The position numbers and the translations under genes were made by a program. Source: Micromonosporaceae bacterium (GTDB lineage Bacteria > Actinomycetota > Actinomycetes > Mycobacteriales > Micromonosporaceae). Taken from it: a stretch of DNA of 5,629 nucleotides. The stretch is from assembly GCA_003543035.1 (NCBI GenBank), contig DPJL01000304.1:9882-15510 (forward strand), written 5' to 3'. Below, one piece after another: positions 4,257 to 5,629 of the stretch. Below the pieces are notes generated by a model that was given only the letters and a program-made list of their open reading frames with translations, was not told the DNA's origin and searched no databases. The stretch's first letter is position 1; every line of letters starts with the position of its first letter.

Positions 4257-5629
4257 TCAGACGTCGGTACGCTTCTGCTTCTCGATCTTGGCGTCCTTGG
4301 CCACCGCGTCGGCGACCTTCTGCACCTCGTCCTGGAACTGAGCGGCAGTGATACGGCCGGCCATGAGCTCGGTCGCCTGGGTGCCGACCGCCTTCTGCAG
4401 GGTCGGGTACCAGCCCTCGTAGAACCAGTTGATGACCTCAGGCGCCTCAGCCGCCACCTTGGAGGCGGAGGTCAGCGCGTTGGAGATGGTCAGACCATCC
4501 GCAGCGCCCTTGACCACCGGAAGCGACTTGGTGAGCTCGGCGAACTTACGTGCCGACTCCTTGCTGAGCATCATGCGCAGGAACTCAAGGCCACCCTCGG
4601 GGTTCTTGGACTTCCTCGGGACGACAAAGCCCTCGCCCGGCGCCGCGTGCACCGTGCCGAACTTGGACTTGTCCGAGGTGGTCAGATCCCACGGCGCCGC
4701 GACCGAAAGCTTCGCGTTGCCGATGGTCTTGGCCATCTCACCCTCAAGCCACGATCCACACCAGATGAACAGTGCCTTGCCGTCGATGACGGCCTGCTGC
4801 GTGGTGGTGTGGTCCAGACCCGAGGCACCAGCCTGTACCCAGCCCTTGCCCACCATCTCGGCAAGCTTCTCGGTTGCGGCCTTGACCGCTTCCGACTTCC
4901 ACGCGTTCGGCTCGAGGTGGTCGATGGCGACGATGGCTGCCTTGCCGCCGACCTTCCAGATCCACTCGTTCACGACGTTGTGGATGTACCAGGAGTGGAT
5001 GCCCTGGAACGTGTAAGCGGCAATCCCTTCCTTCTTCGCGGCCTCGGCCAGGGTCGTGAACTCGGCCCAGTTCTTCGGGGCCTTCCAGCCCTTCTTGTCG
5101 AAGAGGGTCTGGTCGAACCAGTGACCGTAGATCGAGTAGGCGTAGTTCAGCGTGTAGGGCTTGCCGTTGTGCAGACCGGAGGCGACGGTACCGGTGACCA
5201 AGGTGTCCTTGACCTTCTTGCCGGGCTCGTCGTAGCTGTCGGCCTCGAGCAGCTCGGTCAGGTCGACCAGCTGGTCACCCTTCACCAGGTTGCCCACCGG
5301 GATGGTCTCCGGGGAGGAGTTGTTCAGCACGTCCGGCGGGTTACCGCCGTAGAACCGGGGCTGGTAGTCGGTCAGGATCAGCTTGGAGTACTTGACCTCG
5401 GCCTTGCCGTATTTCTGCGAGAACTTGGTCTTGTTGAACTCGAAGTAGTCCTTGCCGAAGCCGCCGTCGAAGCCGGCGATCTCCAGGCCCTTGTCCTTGA
5501 CGACGCCGAACGGGTTTTCCTTGGTCTTCTCCCCACCGGTCGAGGTGGTGGAGCCTTCCTTGTTGCAGGCGGCCAGGAAGCCGGCCGCAGGGGTGGCGAG
5601 CAGACCGGCGGCCGCCGCCCGCCCCCCCC
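4257..5629 (-). CDS. ngcE: NgcE-type N-acetylglucosamine/diacetylchitobiose-binding lipoprotein (5' end cut off)
   Basis: This is the extracellular solute-binding lipoprotein of a carbohydrate ABC importer. The frame stays open to the window edge, giving 456 visible residues; a GTG at 5328-5330 is internal and should not be taken as the start, because the coding and family match continue through it (GGNPPDVLNNSS). Visible residues 1-21 are the end of a signal peptide (AAAAGLLATPAAGF) and the lipobox L-A-A-C, with the lipidated cysteine at codon 5565-5567, followed by a flexible linker rich in S, T, G and K. Runs that match Streptomyces NgcE as I recall it include KENPFGV, PRFYGGNPPDV, LEPNAWKSEAV, GKALFIWCGSWLE and APGEGFVVPRKSKNPEGGLEFLRMMLSKE. 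Translation ends at TGA 4257-4259. Missing are the start codon, the first residues of the signal peptide, and the operon promoter. The family call is strong; whether the ligand is GlcNAc, chitobiose or a related amino sugar cannot be read from sequence. Confidence 0.9.
   Translation of the reverse strand, partial: GGRAAAAGLLATPAAGFLAACNKEGSTTSTGGEKTKENPFGVVKDKGLEIAGFDGGFGKDYFEFNKTKFSQKYGKAEVKYSKLILTDYQPRFYGGNPPDVLNNSSPETIPVGNLVKGDQLVDLTELLEADSYDEPGKKVKDTLVTGTVASGLHNGKPYTLNYAYSIYGHWFDQTLFDKKGWKAPKNWAEFTTLAEAAKKEGIAAYTFQGIHSWYIHNVVNEWIWKVGGKAAIVAIDHLEPNAWKSEAVKAATEKLAEMVGKGWVQAGASGLDHTTTQQAVIDGKALFIWCGSWLEGEMAKTIGNAKLSVAAPWDLTTSDKSKFGTVHAAPGEGFVVPRKSKNPEGGLEFLRMMLSKESARKFAELTKSLPVVKGAADGLTISNALTSASKVAAEAPEVINWFYEGWYPTLQKAVGTQATELMAGRITAAQFQDEVQKVADAVAKDAKIEKQKRTDV
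4485..4499. repeat. Perfect 7+1+7 palindrome inside ngcE, resembling a DasR half-site pair
   Basis: GATGGTC, one A, then GACCATC. The TGGTC/GACCA arms are those of the DasR operator (dre, around TGGTCTAGACCA as I recall), but the spacer is one base instead of two. DasR is the GntR-family repressor of GlcNAc and chitin use in actinomycetes. The site encodes D-G-L-T-I, so it may be a by-product of codons. Confidence 0.3.
5622..5629. other. Terminal run of eight C, possible contig-end artefact
   Basis: The window ends in eight C, read as G on the coding strand, giving two glycines just before the arginine of the signal peptide. Poly-G is a known artefact of two-colour sequencing and a common place for assemblies to stop, so the last few bases and the residues they encode deserve little trust. 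Confidence 0.4.

Noticed and set aside
4257..5330. ngcE starting at the GTG 5328-5330.
   Set aside because: The frame and family similarity continue upstream to a lipobox cysteine at 5565-5567, so this GTG is an internal valine.
1..5629. CRISPR arrays, tRNA or rRNA genes, insertion sequences, phage genes or a defence system.
   Set aside because: No regularly spaced repeats, cloverleaf, transposase motif or terminal inverted repeat was seen. The window is almost fully used by recognised core and transport genes.

Overview
The window is high-GC DNA of actinobacterial type. The best evidence is the gene content: a PhoR/SenX3-type kinase and PhoP/RegX3-type regulator pair divergent from phoU, next to an NgcEFG-type N-acetylglucosamine/diacetylchitobiose ABC importer. 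Residue runs match what I recall of Streptomyces and Mycobacterium homologues, but the genus cannot be fixed from this window. Both ends cut through genes, and the right end stops in a run of eight C, as contig ends often do.

Layout. Positions 1-1468 (minus strand) hold the phosphate two-component system: the 5' part of the response regulator gene (1-272) preceded by its sensor kinase gene (272-1468), joined by a one-base stop/start overlap. Positions 1469-1605 are a divergent control region, AT-richer than its surroundings. It carries two PHO-box-like direct repeats (1463-1480 and 1526-1543), a 9-bp inverted repeat (1504-1528) and a plausible -10 and ribosome binding site for phoU. phoU (1606-2244, plus strand) follows and converges, with only 15 bp between, on the importer operon. 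That operon is read on the minus strand in the order ngcE (4257-5629, start missing), ngcF (3198-4193), ngcG (2260-3186). A strong intercistronic stem-loop and a second perfect palindrome lie between ngcE and ngcF.

How it works together. PhoU and the PhoR/PhoP pair form the phosphate-limitation switch; the PHO boxes between them suggest that PhoP controls its own regulon genes, as in Streptomyces. NgcE would be a lipoprotein that captures GlcNAc or chitobiose, and NgcF and NgcG would form the membrane channel. No ATPase gene follows ngcG, so the importer probably uses a shared ATPase of MsiK type encoded elsewhere. The stem-loop after ngcE fits the usual excess of binding protein over permease.

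Nothing here is clearly a new biological system. The most unusual points are that the kinase gene has no room for the N-terminal membrane anchor expected of PhoR/SenX3, that its only upstream start lies inside a PHO box, and the double-palindrome spacer before ngcF.
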